Assembly (NCBI RefSeq): GCF_023278565.1
Contig: NC_064675.1
Coordinates: forward strand, 4,216,001-4,280,000
DNA length: 64,000 bases
Direction of reading: 5' to 3'
Origin: Colletotrichum lupini
Taxonomy: Eukaryota; Ascomycota; Sordariomycetes; Glomerellales; Glomerellaceae
Shown here: positions 13,850 to 25,556 of the stretch, piece by piece
Numbering within the stretch: position 1 is the stretch's first letter
Layout of the letters: each line of letters opens with the position of its first letter
The notes under the pieces: model-generated
Told to the model about the DNA's origin: nothing
Databases searched by the model: none
What the model saw: the letters and a program-made list of their open reading frames with translations, nothing else
Made by a program: the position numbers and the translations under genes

Positions 13850-16800
13850 TCTCCCCTCGCGTCCACCCACTGACCGCACTGCCATAATGCTAACAACGGT
13901 CGTTGTCTCACGCTACGCAGAATGACTGGGCTGTCTCAGAGCCCCCGTTACTACCGCAGACCTAACGGTCAGGCCAACGTCGGTCTTGAAACTTGAGACA
14001 CTCAGTTGTACGGCATTTACTATGAAGGCCGGGGGGCTAGCTCCGTTGTGAGCTTGACCGCTTCGTTTCTCATGCGCCGGTCGGCGCCCTGCATCTGCCC
14101 GATTTCCAACCGATTGACTACCACCTGGATGGCGGATGCCGGATGATGGTACACGGCAGCCCTCGGCAGCTCGCAACCTGCCCCAGGGATGGTCTCTCTT
14201 GCGCTGCTGCGCACGAAGAAGCAATACCGTACGGCCGGCAACCTACAAAGCCCACAATTGCGTGGTCCCTTGTTCACCATGTCCACTCCAGCGTCCATGG
14301 ACCCAGACCTCCTCACTATTCTTGACACTGGGAAAGCCCTCTGGCGGGGACCATAGCCCTCTGGTAGTCGTCGATCATGATCTGTCACAATCTGGATCTA
14401 GCGCCGCTCGACGCGCTTTGAAAATCTTCAAACGCCTCATACAGACGAGTGTCCACGGACTAGCCACGTCAATGAGAAATAAGAAACTCAAACTTGGGCT
14501 ACGGAGACGTCCCGCGGACCTCACCTGCTCCCAGATCCGACATCAACGATTTACTGCTATGTGGAGCGATTGCATGCATCTCACATCATCTATGCATTGA
14601 TACGAAATCAGCCTGGCAAGGAGCCATGCAGCAAGAAAAAGATGCTGTGTTACAGCCTACGGGGACGGTAGGTCGATTTACTGGATGAATCATCGGCAAT
14701 CTTGCCAGAAATAGCAGCACCGTCGATTACATCGTCTACTCAGTGTTGGCGAAGGACATATCGCCAGTCTATTGAGCTTCCCTAACGTAATGCAACGTTT
14801 TCATCCCATGAGCACTTACTGGCCAAAGCTCTCAACCTCATGTTCACCTCGAGTGCCAAAGTTCAGATGAAAGAGATCAACGACTTTGTTTTTGCCGAGG
14901 TAGGGATCTGAAGAGTGTCAGAGCTGCGTTCAGAGCATGGGTTGAAACAGCTGCTCGATGTAACTTCTATCCGTCCATCTCAACGCACGACTCAAGAACC
15001 TTATTGTGTGCTTGGGAGGCCAAAAATGTCTGGCCAGTTCGGATGAAACTGGTGAAATTTTCGACACGCCAGGGTTCGAATGGGTCATCGCCTACAGAGC
15101 ATCTTGGGAGATAAACTCGATCAAGAATATTGAGTTCACTGGACGGCTTCCCATAAGTGAAAAGTGCATGCACGGTCCGTGGAGTTTGCTCGTCGTTTTC
15201 GAGCTTCTGAGACTTGTCATAACAGGGGCGTTCTCGGGTGGAAAAGGCGGAATCTCGTTGGTAGAGAGGTCGGCCTGTCATCAGCAATCTTACCACAAAC
15301 ATGCGAGCGGTTTGTACAAGCAACGCGTGAGAGACGGTTTGCCAGCTTTTGGCTAGGATTACCCTGTTCTGGCCAACCAGGCTGGTGGTTGTGCACAATC
15401 ACGCAGAGACCTACACCTTGCGCGCGTACATACACGACAAGGTTCTTGTGGCTGATTCGAATAGTGCATAAGAGTTGGAAGCACAACATACCGAACAGAC
15501 ACTACACAAAATGTGTAAAGTATTGAGTCCCTCTCGGCCATTGAGCGTACCGCCATGGTCGGCACATCGTAGCTTCCGAGTCTTGTCGTGGCGACGGCGC
15601 CAACTTGGGGGCAAGATCGGTTCTAAGACCGTCTGCCATCGACCGCTAGCTTCAGGGGCAATCCTTTCAGCTTCGCGCCCAACGCACAGGTCCAAGATCG
15701 GTCCTGAAGAAAATAGGCCTCAGAAAAGGATACGATAAGGGAAAGGAAGAAGCAAGTGTATGCAGAAACGCGTCACGCTGGAAACGACAAAAAGAGTGAC
15801 AATTCGAACAGCCCACTGAAAACTATGGAAGTCTTCCAGACTTACGCGCGGTGGACCTCGAAGGCGAAGCAAGCATCATGGCAAACTGCAAATAGAAACT
15901 CTGGTCAGTGGCCGGTCCACGGTCCATACACCGCACTAGTGACTGACTACGCATCTGTTCCCTCTGTCACCGTGGAAGCCTTTGATGAAGGCGCGCCTAA
16001 CGAATCTTCGTATCGGAACGCCATGCTCCAACGTTATTGTATGGATATATCGAGGCACACGACATTAGCGGCGAGTATCGACGACACGGCAAACCGACGC
16101 CATGTACAGGAGTATACACGGCAAGGCATGCACACGCGACACACAGTGCATGACAGCCATTAGCTAGCATCTCGACGCGCTCGACTTGTAACTGTTTTTC
16201 AATCTATACTTGGCGTATACAATGTTCGGATGCATCAAATTCTCATTTCCCTCCGTCATTTGGCGTTCCGGCTGAATTTAAGCCGCCTTTTTCCTTTTGT
16301 AGGAATAATTTCACCCACTACCCACTCGACCATATTCGTCTTTTGCTAATCAGTCTTCTTTCATGTCCCTGCATCTCCACCTGTTGCAGGAAGTCAGGCA
16401 GTCCTGGGGCTGCGAGGACATTGCCTATTCGCTTTGCCGGAATCCCGCCGTTCAACAATTTGTTCAGTGCATCAAAGTCTACAGTATGGCGGCCGGAGTC
16501 CAACCATGACCGAATAAGGCAAGGTTACGGATATCACATCTACCGTACCAATCCCGACTGACTGGCCAAATATTGCTCCAAGCGTTTCCCGGTCTGCTTG
16601 GGTCTTCGACTCTTCAAACGCTCCCTTCAGTATGCACGACTTCAGCCAGCTGGTCGCGATAATTGCTGCTACTATCGTTGCATATCTGCATATACGCTTT
16701 GCCTTTCACCCAATGAATTTAGGCACGCAACTGGGAAGGGATGCAGACGGCTGCTAGTACGCAGTGCATCGGTCTGTCTGCAGGTTGCAGGCAAAGTCTC

Positions 16801-17295
16801 AAGCCTTGAGGGGAGGAATAATCAAGACCATTCTTCCCCGGCCAGCATCTCCCGGGCCGTCTATGGCCCATCCACTCAGGACCGCCGCATACTGCATGCC
16901 GTCTTCAAACTCACACGGCCCAGGTTGCTGCTCCTGTTGTTGTCGTTAACGTTGTCGTTGGCAGTGGTAGTGGCAGTAGTATTGCGTGGTACTAATGCTG
17001 CTGCTACTGTTAAGACTGCGTTGCTGCTTGCTTCTTTGCTTGCTGCTGCTGTCTATCTGTCTCTCCTCTCTGGTCTCTTCGGACCACCAACGATGCAGCT
17101 CGCTTCATGGGTGCGTGAGAGAGTTCGTTTGTACCCTGCCTTACACCCACCCACCCACATCGGCCGACAGCCCCCCCTCAATCCTCATAGCAAGGCATCC
17201 TGGGCGGCCACACCACACCCCCAGCAGCACCTCCAGAGCCAGATCCCTCCATCCCCCCTGACCCCCTTGTCGGCATCCTGGAAGAGGGGACATAC

Positions 17296-17312
17296 GGGGG
17301 GGGGGGGGGGGG
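17296..17312. repeat. Poly-G run (17 nt)
   Basis: Uninterrupted run of 17 G, about 740 nt upstream of the CRIB gene start. Such tracts can fold into G-quadruplexes or be sequencing-length errors. No function is visible. Confidence 0.9.
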
Positions 17313-17821
17313 AGAGCTGCTGCGGTGTTGCATTCTGGGACTAGACTCTGCAAGAGACTGTGAGTATTGCACAGGGCAAGGTTGTGACGGGGCGGCGCTG
17401 ACATCCCTCCCCCGGTCTCTGGCTCTGGAGACTGGTCCCTCTCCTTTGGTCTGGTCCATGTCCACAGTCCGTCCATCTGCGTTGAGCGCTCAAAAAACTC
17501 ACAGGCTCGACGGATCCCAAGGTTCGGATCCCGACCCCCGGCTCACAACGCATTGAAAACAGCACCATCTTAAATATATTACAGTCCCAAGCGCTTCCCC
17601 CACAGTCTGGTTGATCTCTTGTCACCTGTTGCTCTCTTAGGACGAACAAAAGGGCGCTGGACGGTTGATGCTGGTTGCTGTTTTCTGGTTGCGCGCGCTT
17701 TTCCCTCCTTCTCGGCTCTGCTCACTCTGTCTATCATTCACACTTTTCCTACTCGGCGCAACGTAACGCAACGCCTACACACCACAACCCAACCTCTTAT
17801 TAGTCTTACACAGACCACACT

Positions 17822-17841
17822 CACACACACACACACACACA
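17822..17841. repeat. (CA)10 microsatellite
   Basis: Dinucleotide repeat in the pyrimidine/CA-rich leader region about 210 nt before the CRIB gene start codon. Confidence 0.9.
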
Positions 17842-18054
17842 TTCAAGCAACTCGCATTCTCTCATAACATCCCCGATCCCGACCAGATAAAGATCCAGAG
17901 CGGCCCAGTTTTAAGAAAAAGTAAACAGGAACACCAGTAACGAAAAAGCCTCGACTTGCTCAACCCTGTTCACAGCACGCTGGAGAAGAAGGGGATCCCT
18001 TGAGAGGGGGCACGCCTGGCTTGACGTCGCCCTCTGCATTAAGTCGAAAACAAC

Positions 18055-20673
18055 ATGTGGGCTACCGCTCCACTGCCGTACTACTCGGCCTACAAGCCAA
18101 CCCGGAGGAAAGAGAGGGCAAGCATCAGCAACAAAGGTGGCTCATCGCCGTCCGCTGCCATCAACTCACAACCTCCCCTTCCTCCTCTCTCAACCCAAGA
18201 CCATCCCGACAACATCGCAGATTTGTTCGAGCCTGCTCTTGATGGACCGCCCTCGCCGGAAAGGATTCGTGCCTTGAGCAAGCAGATGCAGAGGGCCTCG
18301 GCCTTGGACAAACACAAGAGCCATACAACCACCTCCTCTGGCTCGACATCCTCGCTGCGCTCACTGAACTCGGACCGGTCGTGGGAACACACCCTGGAAA
18401 CCATTACTTTATCAAGACGTTCTTCTGGCCGGTCGACTTCGAGCAGCATGCCTTCTCGAGACCGGCCCGAGAGCGTACAGCTCTTTGGCAAAACCATCTT
18501 CAACCGCAGGGCCAAGATGAAGCGGGAAAGCAGTGGTAACCACAGTTCCTCTGGAAGTTCCTTATACTCTGGTGAGCTTGCCCTGGATGGCCCGGCCTCG
18601 ACAACAAACAAGGACCACTTCATCCCATCAATTTTTGGCCGTCGCAGAACTCTAAGACAGGACGACTTAGGTGAAGACCCAGTTTCGGGACGCAAGTTGC
18701 AAATATCAGGCCCTTACAACTTTCAACATGTCACCCACACCAAGCGGGATCACTTACCGGACCTTCAGCGGGGTAGCCGCGCCGAACTGGTCTCCGAATT
18801 CTCAGCCATCCGCGCTGGCCAACGGCCGACCACCGGCCAACTCAAGGGAATTGACGTTGAAGATTTGCACTTTTCCAACTTTTCATCCGAAGCCTTGCAC
18901 ACGCAGCAGGACAACGCGTGGGCGTCCGAAACTCAGCCAGAGATGTTTGCGAATCGCCCGCCTGCCATTGCCAGGCATACAGGCCCGACCTCTGTACCTC
19001 GACGGTTGGTCAAGCACACACGATCCCAGGAACAACTTCGGTCGAGCCCGCCGCGCCCAGCACCTCCGCGGCCACCCCGATCACCCATCAACGAGGAGAT
19101 TGTCTCGCCAACTCTTCCAGGCTCGCCTGTACCTGTCCCTCCCCCCAGATCGTCAAGCCGCATCATGAAGCATTACACCGTTTCAGAAGACTCGCTCGCC
19201 ACCATTGATATGTTTCCAGAACGCCCTCAGACCAGCAGCGGCTTTCACCTGCCAGGCACCCTCGATGTACCGATCGAATTCACTGAACCTACAATTTCCG
19301 AAGAAGCAGAGCCTTTCGCAGACCCGAGATTCTCTCATGCAATCACCACTCCCGACGATGCTGCGTGGCCACTCACAGCAAGCTCCACTGTCTCTTATGA
19401 GATGGCACTGCCTGATGTGCCTGAAGAGGAGGAGCAGTTCGTTTTGTCCCGGCAGTCTGGCCCGAGCTTGACCAGCACTCGTTCATCGCTTCGGGGAAGC
19501 CAGTCTGTGCCTGCTCTGCGCCAGAGCGTGCCTCAGACGCCGGAGGACGAGTTTAGGCGGCCATCAAGCGGCGCATCGGACACCCTTGGCAGCTTCGACA
19601 TGCTTGCCGCGCAGAATGCTCTGAAGGAAGCTTTGGAAGTTGATGGGCCGGCTGCTATCTCTCACCGAGCCAGCTGGGAGGATGATATTGACTACTGCTA
19701 CGAGCACGAAGCTGAGGCTGACTGCGACTACGCGTGGGACCGGCCGTCTTTGGATATTGTGAGGGAGGACTCTGTAGAGACTTCTTTTGACAACGATGGT
19801 ATCTTCGTCGCACCCCTCTCGGCTGGTCTGAAGCCGGCATCGACGTTGGGACACTCTGACATGCCAGCTCTCAGCCCCGCCAGTCAGACTTCCGTCAACG
19901 GACACGAAGCAATCACTCCTACCATTACCGCGCTGCCCGTTAGGTCAAACTTCTCTCATCCCAGAAAGGAGACGAACTACCGGGGCACCTCCCATCTCCA
20001 CGTGAGGACAGCATCGCGAGCATCGAGTTTCAAGGAGTCTCACGGCTTCAACCTCTCGCCATCTCTTCTCATTCCAACGGATTTCCGCCAGCAGATGTTG
20101 GCAGACTCGGACGCTGACGCGTACCCCATGGATGTGGGGAGACACGACACCAGCCACTTCGCCTTTGACGAGGAGCCCGTCCTGACGATTGAAATGCCTG
20201 GACTGTTCGCCAGAGACCGTGCCAGCACTTCAACAACCGGCAGCAACTCGTCCAGCCAAACCAGCCTGACCGAGGCTCGCCATACATCGACCAACTCGAC
20301 ATGGACGGCGCTCACCAGGTACACGGGAAGCACGACCTTTGAGGGTTGGAACCCAAAGTTTGAGGGTAGCGACCACTCGCGTTCCTTCAGTGCCGATGAC
20401 TTTGCGGACCTCGGGTCGCCCAGAGGACGAAAGTCCACCATGACTCCGTTGCCTGAATCCGAGGAGTTTCTGACCATGTCGCGTTCCACGGGTGACATCC
20501 GCGCCGCTTCCGGATGCATCGATGCCAGCTTGTCCCAGGACTCTCTCCCGCTTGCCAAGATGAAGGAGCCGGTGAAGCAGCACCGACGCCAACGTGCGCA
20601 GACACTGAGTGCCCCGCCCCCGCCTGGGCAGTACGCCCTTTTCCCGCCTCTCTATGCCGGCAGCCGCATCTGA
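18055..20673 (+). CDS. CRIB-domain protein, putative Cdc42/Rac effector
   Basis: Single open frame of 872 residues, opening MWATAPLPYYSAYKPTRR. At residues 217-229 the stretch ISGPYNFQHVTHT fits the CRIB (p21-Rho-binding) core I-S-x-P-x(2)-F-x-H-x(2)-H, with Thr where Val is usual at the end. CRIB peptides bind GTP-loaded Cdc42/Rac GTPases, so a role in polarity or actin signalling is inferred. No kinase, PH, SH3 or GAP domain is visible, so this is not a PAK or Ste20 kinase. The rest is rich in Ser, Pro, Thr and acidic residues and is probably disordered, with a proline-rich stretch near 330-365 (RPAPPRPPRSP) that could bind SH3 domains. The start lies after a purine-rich ACAAC leader, and no intron is needed. 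It is convergent with the bHLH gene downstream. The precise cellular role is unknown. Confidence 0.9.
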   Translation: MWATAPLPYYSAYKPTRRKERASISNKGGSSPSAAINSQPPLPPLSTQDHPDNIADLFEPALDGPPSPERIRALSKQMQRASALDKHKSHTTTSSGSTSSLRSLNSDRSWEHTLETITLSRRSSGRSTSSSMPSRDRPESVQLFGKTIFNRRAKMKRESSGNHSSSGSSLYSGELALDGPASTTNKDHFIPSIFGRRRTLRQDDLGEDPVSGRKLQISGPYNFQHVTHTKRDHLPDLQRGSRAELVSEFSAIRAGQRPTTGQLKGIDVEDLHFSNFSSEALHTQQDNAWASETQPEMFANRPPAIARHTGPTSVPRRLVKHTRSQEQLRSSPPRPAPPRPPRSPINEEIVSPTLPGSPVPVPPPRSSSRIMKHYTVSEDSLATIDMFPERPQTSSGFHLPGTLDVPIEFTEPTISEEAEPFADPRFSHAITTPDDAAWPLTASSTVSYEMALPDVPEEEEQFVLSRQSGPSLTSTRSSLRGSQSVPALRQSVPQTPEDEFRRPSSGASDTLGSFDMLAAQNALKEALEVDGPAAISHRASWEDDIDYCYEHEAEADCDYAWDRPSLDIVREDSVETSFDNDGIFVAPLSAGLKPASTLGHSDMPALSPASQTSVNGHEAITPTITALPVRSNFSHPRKETNYRGTSHLHVRTASRASSFKESHGFNLSPSLLIPTDFRQQMLADSDADAYPMDVGRHDTSHFAFDEEPVLTIEMPGLFARDRASTSTTGSNSSSQTSLTEARHTSTNSTWTALTRYTGSTTFEGWNPKFEGSDHSRSFSADDFADLGSPRGRKSTMTPLPESEEFLTMSRSTGDIRAASGCIDASLSQDSLPLAKMKEPVKQHRRQRAQTLSAPPPPGQYALFPPLYAGSRI

Positions 20674-23169
20674 ACGCCTGCTCGCCACTGAGTACACCTT
20701 CCGACCCATGACAACACATTACGACCTCACAACATATCTCATATATCTTTGTTCCATAGACACACACACCTGGGCGCGCGCACGCTCGCGCGTTCCCTCT
20801 CCCTCAACGGCGGAGCGACGCACCACACTAACAAACCTTCTACACCTTATTGTTTGTTTCTCGACATATCACGGCGTTTCAAGACGGTCGTGATTCGTAT
20901 AGACTTTCTTGGCATATCTCGGAGGAGTTATCACCTGGGCTCCCATCATTTCGTTCACACCATAGACCAAAAATCCGGTTTGGTCATTCTTCGATTCCGA
21001 CCACCAACCATCACTCGCTACACACACACTCACTCACTCACAAGACACCCGCCAGCGCAACGCGCACAACGATCTACAGTTTCCTTACATCTATCTGCAG
21101 TCCGATCCGAAGGACTCACTCTTACTATACTACCACCACCAGCAATACCGCTACTACTGATACTGTTATTTTGTTGTACAAAAAAAAAAGAAGGGCGCGA
21201 GCACAAAAGCCCACCGGAAGGGATTTGAACCTCCGCCAGGGTTATGATTTGATGGATTATGACAAACCCCTTGTTTTTTCAGCATGGAAAAAAAGGGTGA
21301 AAGGGGGAACAGAAAAGCAAAAAACACTTGTAAAAAATTTGGGAGGACAGGACCCGCGGAAGGAAGCAACCCAATGGAGGGATCGTGTTACGCATCTGTG
21401 CGATCACGAGAAGGATTACCTGCGGCCCTGGAGGGGTACGCAGCGAGAGAGAGAGAGAGAGAGAGAGATGATGTTTCCCAGCTTTGGAAGTTTAACAAAA
21501 GGAGGTTTACCTTATTTCATCGCGGTTCGGATGCAAGCCTTTGATCGCTCCGAACCAGAATTTTCAATCAAAAAAGAGAGACTCCTATCACCTGTCCCAT
21601 TTACTCCTGCTATTGATCTCTGTCCTCCCCAATGACTTGCTGTGAAAAGATTTCGCCCTATGATCAAACTTACGCTGTGAAGAGGCATGAACTTGGCGAA
21701 AAGGCGGGGTTGAGAAAGTGGCAGCGACACACCACAAACCAGTTCACGCGATCAAAACATGCCGAGGTGTTGTTGCCTTACTTGCACACAGTAAGGGTAG
21801 AGCGACGCAACGAACCCTCGTGACGCATCGCATGAAAAGTTGACAATTTCTGGGGAGATGCATGCGCTCTCTTGCAACCATCAGGTTCTGGCTGGGTACG
21901 GCGGAGCTGTTGATTGGCGTGGCTGGCGTGCTGCGTGGTTTGGTGATGTGCATTATGCATTCGGTAGTGAACACACACACACATACACACACCTTACCTT
22001 GGTAGCTTCGATGCGGAGGAGTGGGAGAAGCCGGGCTAGGTTGGTCTAGACTCGTGTCCCGCAATGTGTGTACTCTGCATGACGAACACGTCGACATGTC
22101 AAAACTTCGGATGGCAACGACAGACATCCATACTTGAAAGCGCAACGAGAGAGAAATGCGGTTTCCGCTGCAGTCATCAGTCAAGCATGAATGTCAGAGC
22201 ATAGCCATGATGCTTCTCTTTCTATATACTTTCGTCTGTCCAAATGAAGTTTACCTCACCCTAACGAGCAGTCCTCCCAAGACTTTTTTTTGCAGTTGTA
22301 AAATTGGTCCTCAGACCAGCATCACCGTCAATTACAAGCTCCGTCCAACCCTCATCCTGACGGAAAACATATCCTCACCCTACACACCACACCGTACTCC
22401 CTCCTCCATCCTCCCGAGGCACCTTGTTCATCCCTCTGCCCATCGCACATGTACACGCATACAGACATGCACACCACCTCCCCTGCCGCCCTTCTCTTCC
22501 CACCCATCTCTGTAACCCCTCTTCCTCGCGATTTCCTCCCGTGTCCCGGCTGTACTTGCCTCTCATCCACTACTTCGGTTCACAATCTATTCTAACCTCC
22601 CCTCCTAAACCCCCGGCAGGCGGGCTGCCGATATCCCGGAAGTCATCATCTGCATCCAATCAAGCTTGACTCTTCCCGTCTTTATGAAACTGATTTCACC
22701 CGCCATCATAATTTGTCCGCGGAGAAAATAAGAAAGAACCAGAAAAACCTGACACCAAAAGCAAAACTCGGCGGGGCCATAAGGTCGAAGGATAGAAGAC
22801 GAAGAAAAGAAAAGACCCTGGACCCGTGGAGCGGGATGGCACCCTTCTGCGGACCGGCGTCGATATCTGAGACGGGGGCAACAACACCGCCGCGACCAAT
22901 GGATGGTATGACGTTTCCCCTCCGCGCGCGGCATGTTCTCGGGCGGTCGGCGACACTCCGAAAGAACCCTTTCCCCCCCCACCACCCCCGGCACCCTTGC
23001 CTCCGAGATTTTGAGCTCACGCGCTCCCCCCTTTCCAGAAGTGCACTGCATTGGCTTCACACCCACCACCACCACCATCACGACTACCACCACCATCATC
23101 ATAGAATAGGCTCACGGCAGGCAGACAAGTAGGCAGGGGGATTTGTACAGGTGTCAAGGGCAACCCGCT
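20674..23169. other. Convergent intergenic region
   Basis: Between the stops of the CRIB gene (+) and the bHLH gene (-). It presumably holds both 3' untranslated regions. It contains a (GA)12 tract at 21,445-21,468, CA-rich stretches near 21,970, and CAC/CAT-rich sequence at 23,061-23,104. Open frames here are low-complexity and not supported. A tRNA-like T-arm at 21,216-21,236 was examined and rejected. Confidence 0.5.
21445..21468. repeat. (GA)12 microsatellite
   Basis: Perfect dinucleotide repeat in the region between the convergent CRIB and bHLH genes. Confidence 0.92.
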
Positions 23170-25556
23170 TCAAGCATTCCTCCACGACGAAGACGACTCG
23201 CCTCTCTCGTCCGGAACCCCTTCGACGTCGAGGAACTCGTCCAAGCGGCCGCCCCCGCCGCCATTCACGGCCGCCTCCCGCTCGAGCGTCTCTAGATTGC
23301 GCAGCAGTTCTCCCCTTTCGCGGTGGAGCGTCTCCCGCTCCCGCTCCAGGTTCTGGATGTGGCGGCGGGCCATGTCCAGCACCTCGGCCTTGCTGACCCG
23401 CCTTTCCTCATTCGCTGCCGCCGCCGCCGCTTGCGGGTCCGATTCGTCGCCGTCTCCGGCGCCGGCCGGGCCGCGGACCTGCTCCGGTAGGGCATTGAGG
23501 AGACCCTCGAATTGAGCATTGAGTCGGTTACGATACTGCTTTTCGACCAGATTATGAGATGCGCGTGTTCGTCGTTCTTCGAGGGACTCGGTCGGCTTTT
23601 GCAGTGCGTTTTTGGATGTGCGGGAGGCACTGCGCAGTCGGGGTGCCGGTGCCGTCTTGGTGCTCGATCCGGCAGATGAGGCGACCGATACCGACTTGAC
23701 CGATCGGCCGCTGACGCTGGTCCGGCCCGCGGGGCTGGTGGGTTCGTCATTGTCGTAGTTGCCACCGGCTTCGGGATCGGCTACGGCACGGCGCTTGCCC
23801 TTTCGCTGCGGCTTCCGAGTCCCGGGCGATGACGACGACGACGTCTTCATTGCTCCAGCTCCGCCCCTTCTATCTTGAGGCTCGTTATCATCGTCATCCC
23901 ACGAAGGGTCCTTGACGTCGCTATCGGTCTCCATGCTGCTTTTGCTGTGCTTGCGGACGTCGTGGTTCAATTCGGCCGCAGCGACGGCTGCAATGTTTGG
24001 TGTCAGTGTGACGGAGCTGCTGTCTTGAAGCCGCGGCCGCCATGGCGAAGCATGGAAATCAAAAGTGGTCGTGTGTGGTTGCGGGTGAGCTGTTACAGCT
24101 ACCGTGGTGGAAAGTGGCGTGATGTCGGCATAGACTCCGCCGCCCAGGAACGACTGCTCACTCGTTGGCAGTAGTGGTGGTGCTGCGAATCCGAAATCGT
24201 ATAAGTGACCACCGCCAACACCAACATTCTGGTTTCTGCCATCAGTACTCAGGCCGGCCGCTGCGGAGAGAGTGACAGGTGGGTTGACGCCTGCTGCTGT
24301 TGCGGAGGAGGACGTTGCATCGACATGCTGTTGCGGGTTGTCGTGGTACACCGGGACTCCATATCCGGGCGGAAGCCATGCGGCGGCGTGGGCGGGTGCA
24401 CGTTGATGGCCCTGCAAATGGAGATGCGACGACGTCCCCTGTTGATCAGCAGCAATATTAGGCGCAGGCGCTGCCGCTGGACCGAATTGGTGCTGAAGAC
24501 CCTGGTTGCCCTCTGCATGTGTCAACCCCAGAGTACCCAACTCGAGACCCAGACCCAGGGCTGAAGGATGGAGCTGAGGGTGGTTTTGCTGGTGCTGCTG
24601 ATTCAGGTGCTGGAGTCCTCCGAGATTGTGAATTTGCGGGAATTGCGCCGTCGATACGGATACGGGTATGGGCAATCCAGGAATACCTGCAATGGCCTGG
24701 ACCTGATTTAGTGGTGTCGCTGTGGTCGATTCATTGATGGCGTTGGGCCGATTGTGGCCTGGACTCAGCTGGGTGGTCTGATTACCGGGCCGAGTGGCGT
24801 GGTGTTGGCGGTCGCCGACGTCGAAAGCCCCTCCGAAAACTTCGGGAGAGAAGTGCGGGGACAACGGCGTCGAAGCTATCATCTGCTGATAGAAATAATC
24901 GTCAGACTTTTCCCTTCTGTCTTCAACCTTTTTTTTTCTTTGGCGAAAGGACCTGTGATCCTCGAGGACACGGCCTGCTCTACTCTTCTGCGCCTCATCG
25001 CCGTCTGTCTCATCAGTTTGCTGAACGCTTGTTCAGAGAACATCACCTTGCCATCGCCCCATCCCGGGGTGGCACACAGACTTTCAGCTCCTTGATACTC
25101 CGCCGCCTCCCGCCCATATCCCATACCAAGCACCGGAGGCGAACACCGACAGACAAAATAATGTAGAGAGTCTTGCATGGTCCTTGAATCGTGACTCGAC
25201 TTCTCATTGCGGAGGCCCATGGGGGAGGGGAGGGATCTGGCCCAACTCGGTGCTACCCGCGTGGCATCATGTACTCACTCGCGCCTTTGATCGCTTGGTC
25301 TAGCGCTTGTCTTGTCACATTCGTATACCGCTCAGGTCGGCAGATGAAGAAGGGGCCAACGAGGCATGGCGCGGAATGAGCTGGTCGTTTGATTCAAGGC
25401 CTGACCGCAAGAAATGGGAGCCCCTGAAGGCCGCGCTCCGGGGAGGAAGGCACCGAACGGAGAGAAGTGGAATGCAACGCCGGGTGAGATACTTACTTCC
25501 GGGTCATCCACGAGATACTCGTAGAAGGGAGTGTTGTCGTTTGGCGTGTGCGCCAT
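23170..25556 (-). CDS. bHLH transcription factor with SREBP-type tyrosine in the basic region
   Basis: Two exons: 25,556-25,497 (20 codons, opening MAHTPNDNTPFYEYLVDDPE) and 24,885-23,170. The donor is GTAAGT. The branch point CTGAC lies 17-20 nt before the acceptor, which is a NAGNAG (CAGCAG), so one Gln may be optional. Total is about 590 residues. The long N-terminal half is Gln/His/Pro/Ala-rich and activation-like; a Ser/Arg/Lys-rich linker follows. The bHLH sits near residues 455-545: basic region HNLVEKQYRNRLN, an Ala-rich loop, then helix 2 (SKAEVLDMARRHIQNLE) running into a zipper-like helix. Tyr in EKQYR replaces the Arg of ordinary bHLH proteins, the hallmark of SREBP-class factors, which can bind SRE as well as E-box DNA. 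No membrane segments follow, so it is not a classical membrane-bound SREBP. The intron (about 610 nt) is long for a fungus. Confidence 0.88.

Larger units (their letters stand above)
13850..18054. other. Intergenic region; leader and promoter of the CRIB gene at its right end
   Basis: No supported gene. A 248-codon open frame at 16,598-17,344 is low complexity (Leu/Ala runs, poly-Pro/His and a poly-G-derived Gly run) and lies in what is probably the upstream region of the CRIB gene, so it is not called. The last kilobase is pyrimidine-rich and carries a 17-nt G run and a (CA)10 tract, as is common in fungal promoters and leaders. Confidence 0.5.

Noticed and set aside
16598..17344. 248-codon open frame with Leu/Ala-rich hydrophobic segments
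   Set aside because: Low complexity, partly generated by the poly-G and CTG-rich tracts; it sits in the leader/promoter of the CRIB gene and shows no domain.
21205..21300. Possible minus-strand tRNA (GGTTCAAATCC-like T-loop followed by T-runs)
   Set aside because: The T-stem does not pair with a 7-nt loop, no matching 5' acceptor or D-arm is present upstream, and the anticodon-stem candidate lacks U33.
20850..21635. 261-codon open frame downstream of the CRIB gene
   Set aside because: Derived from CA/GA repeats and the A-run of the 3' region; no domain and atypical composition.
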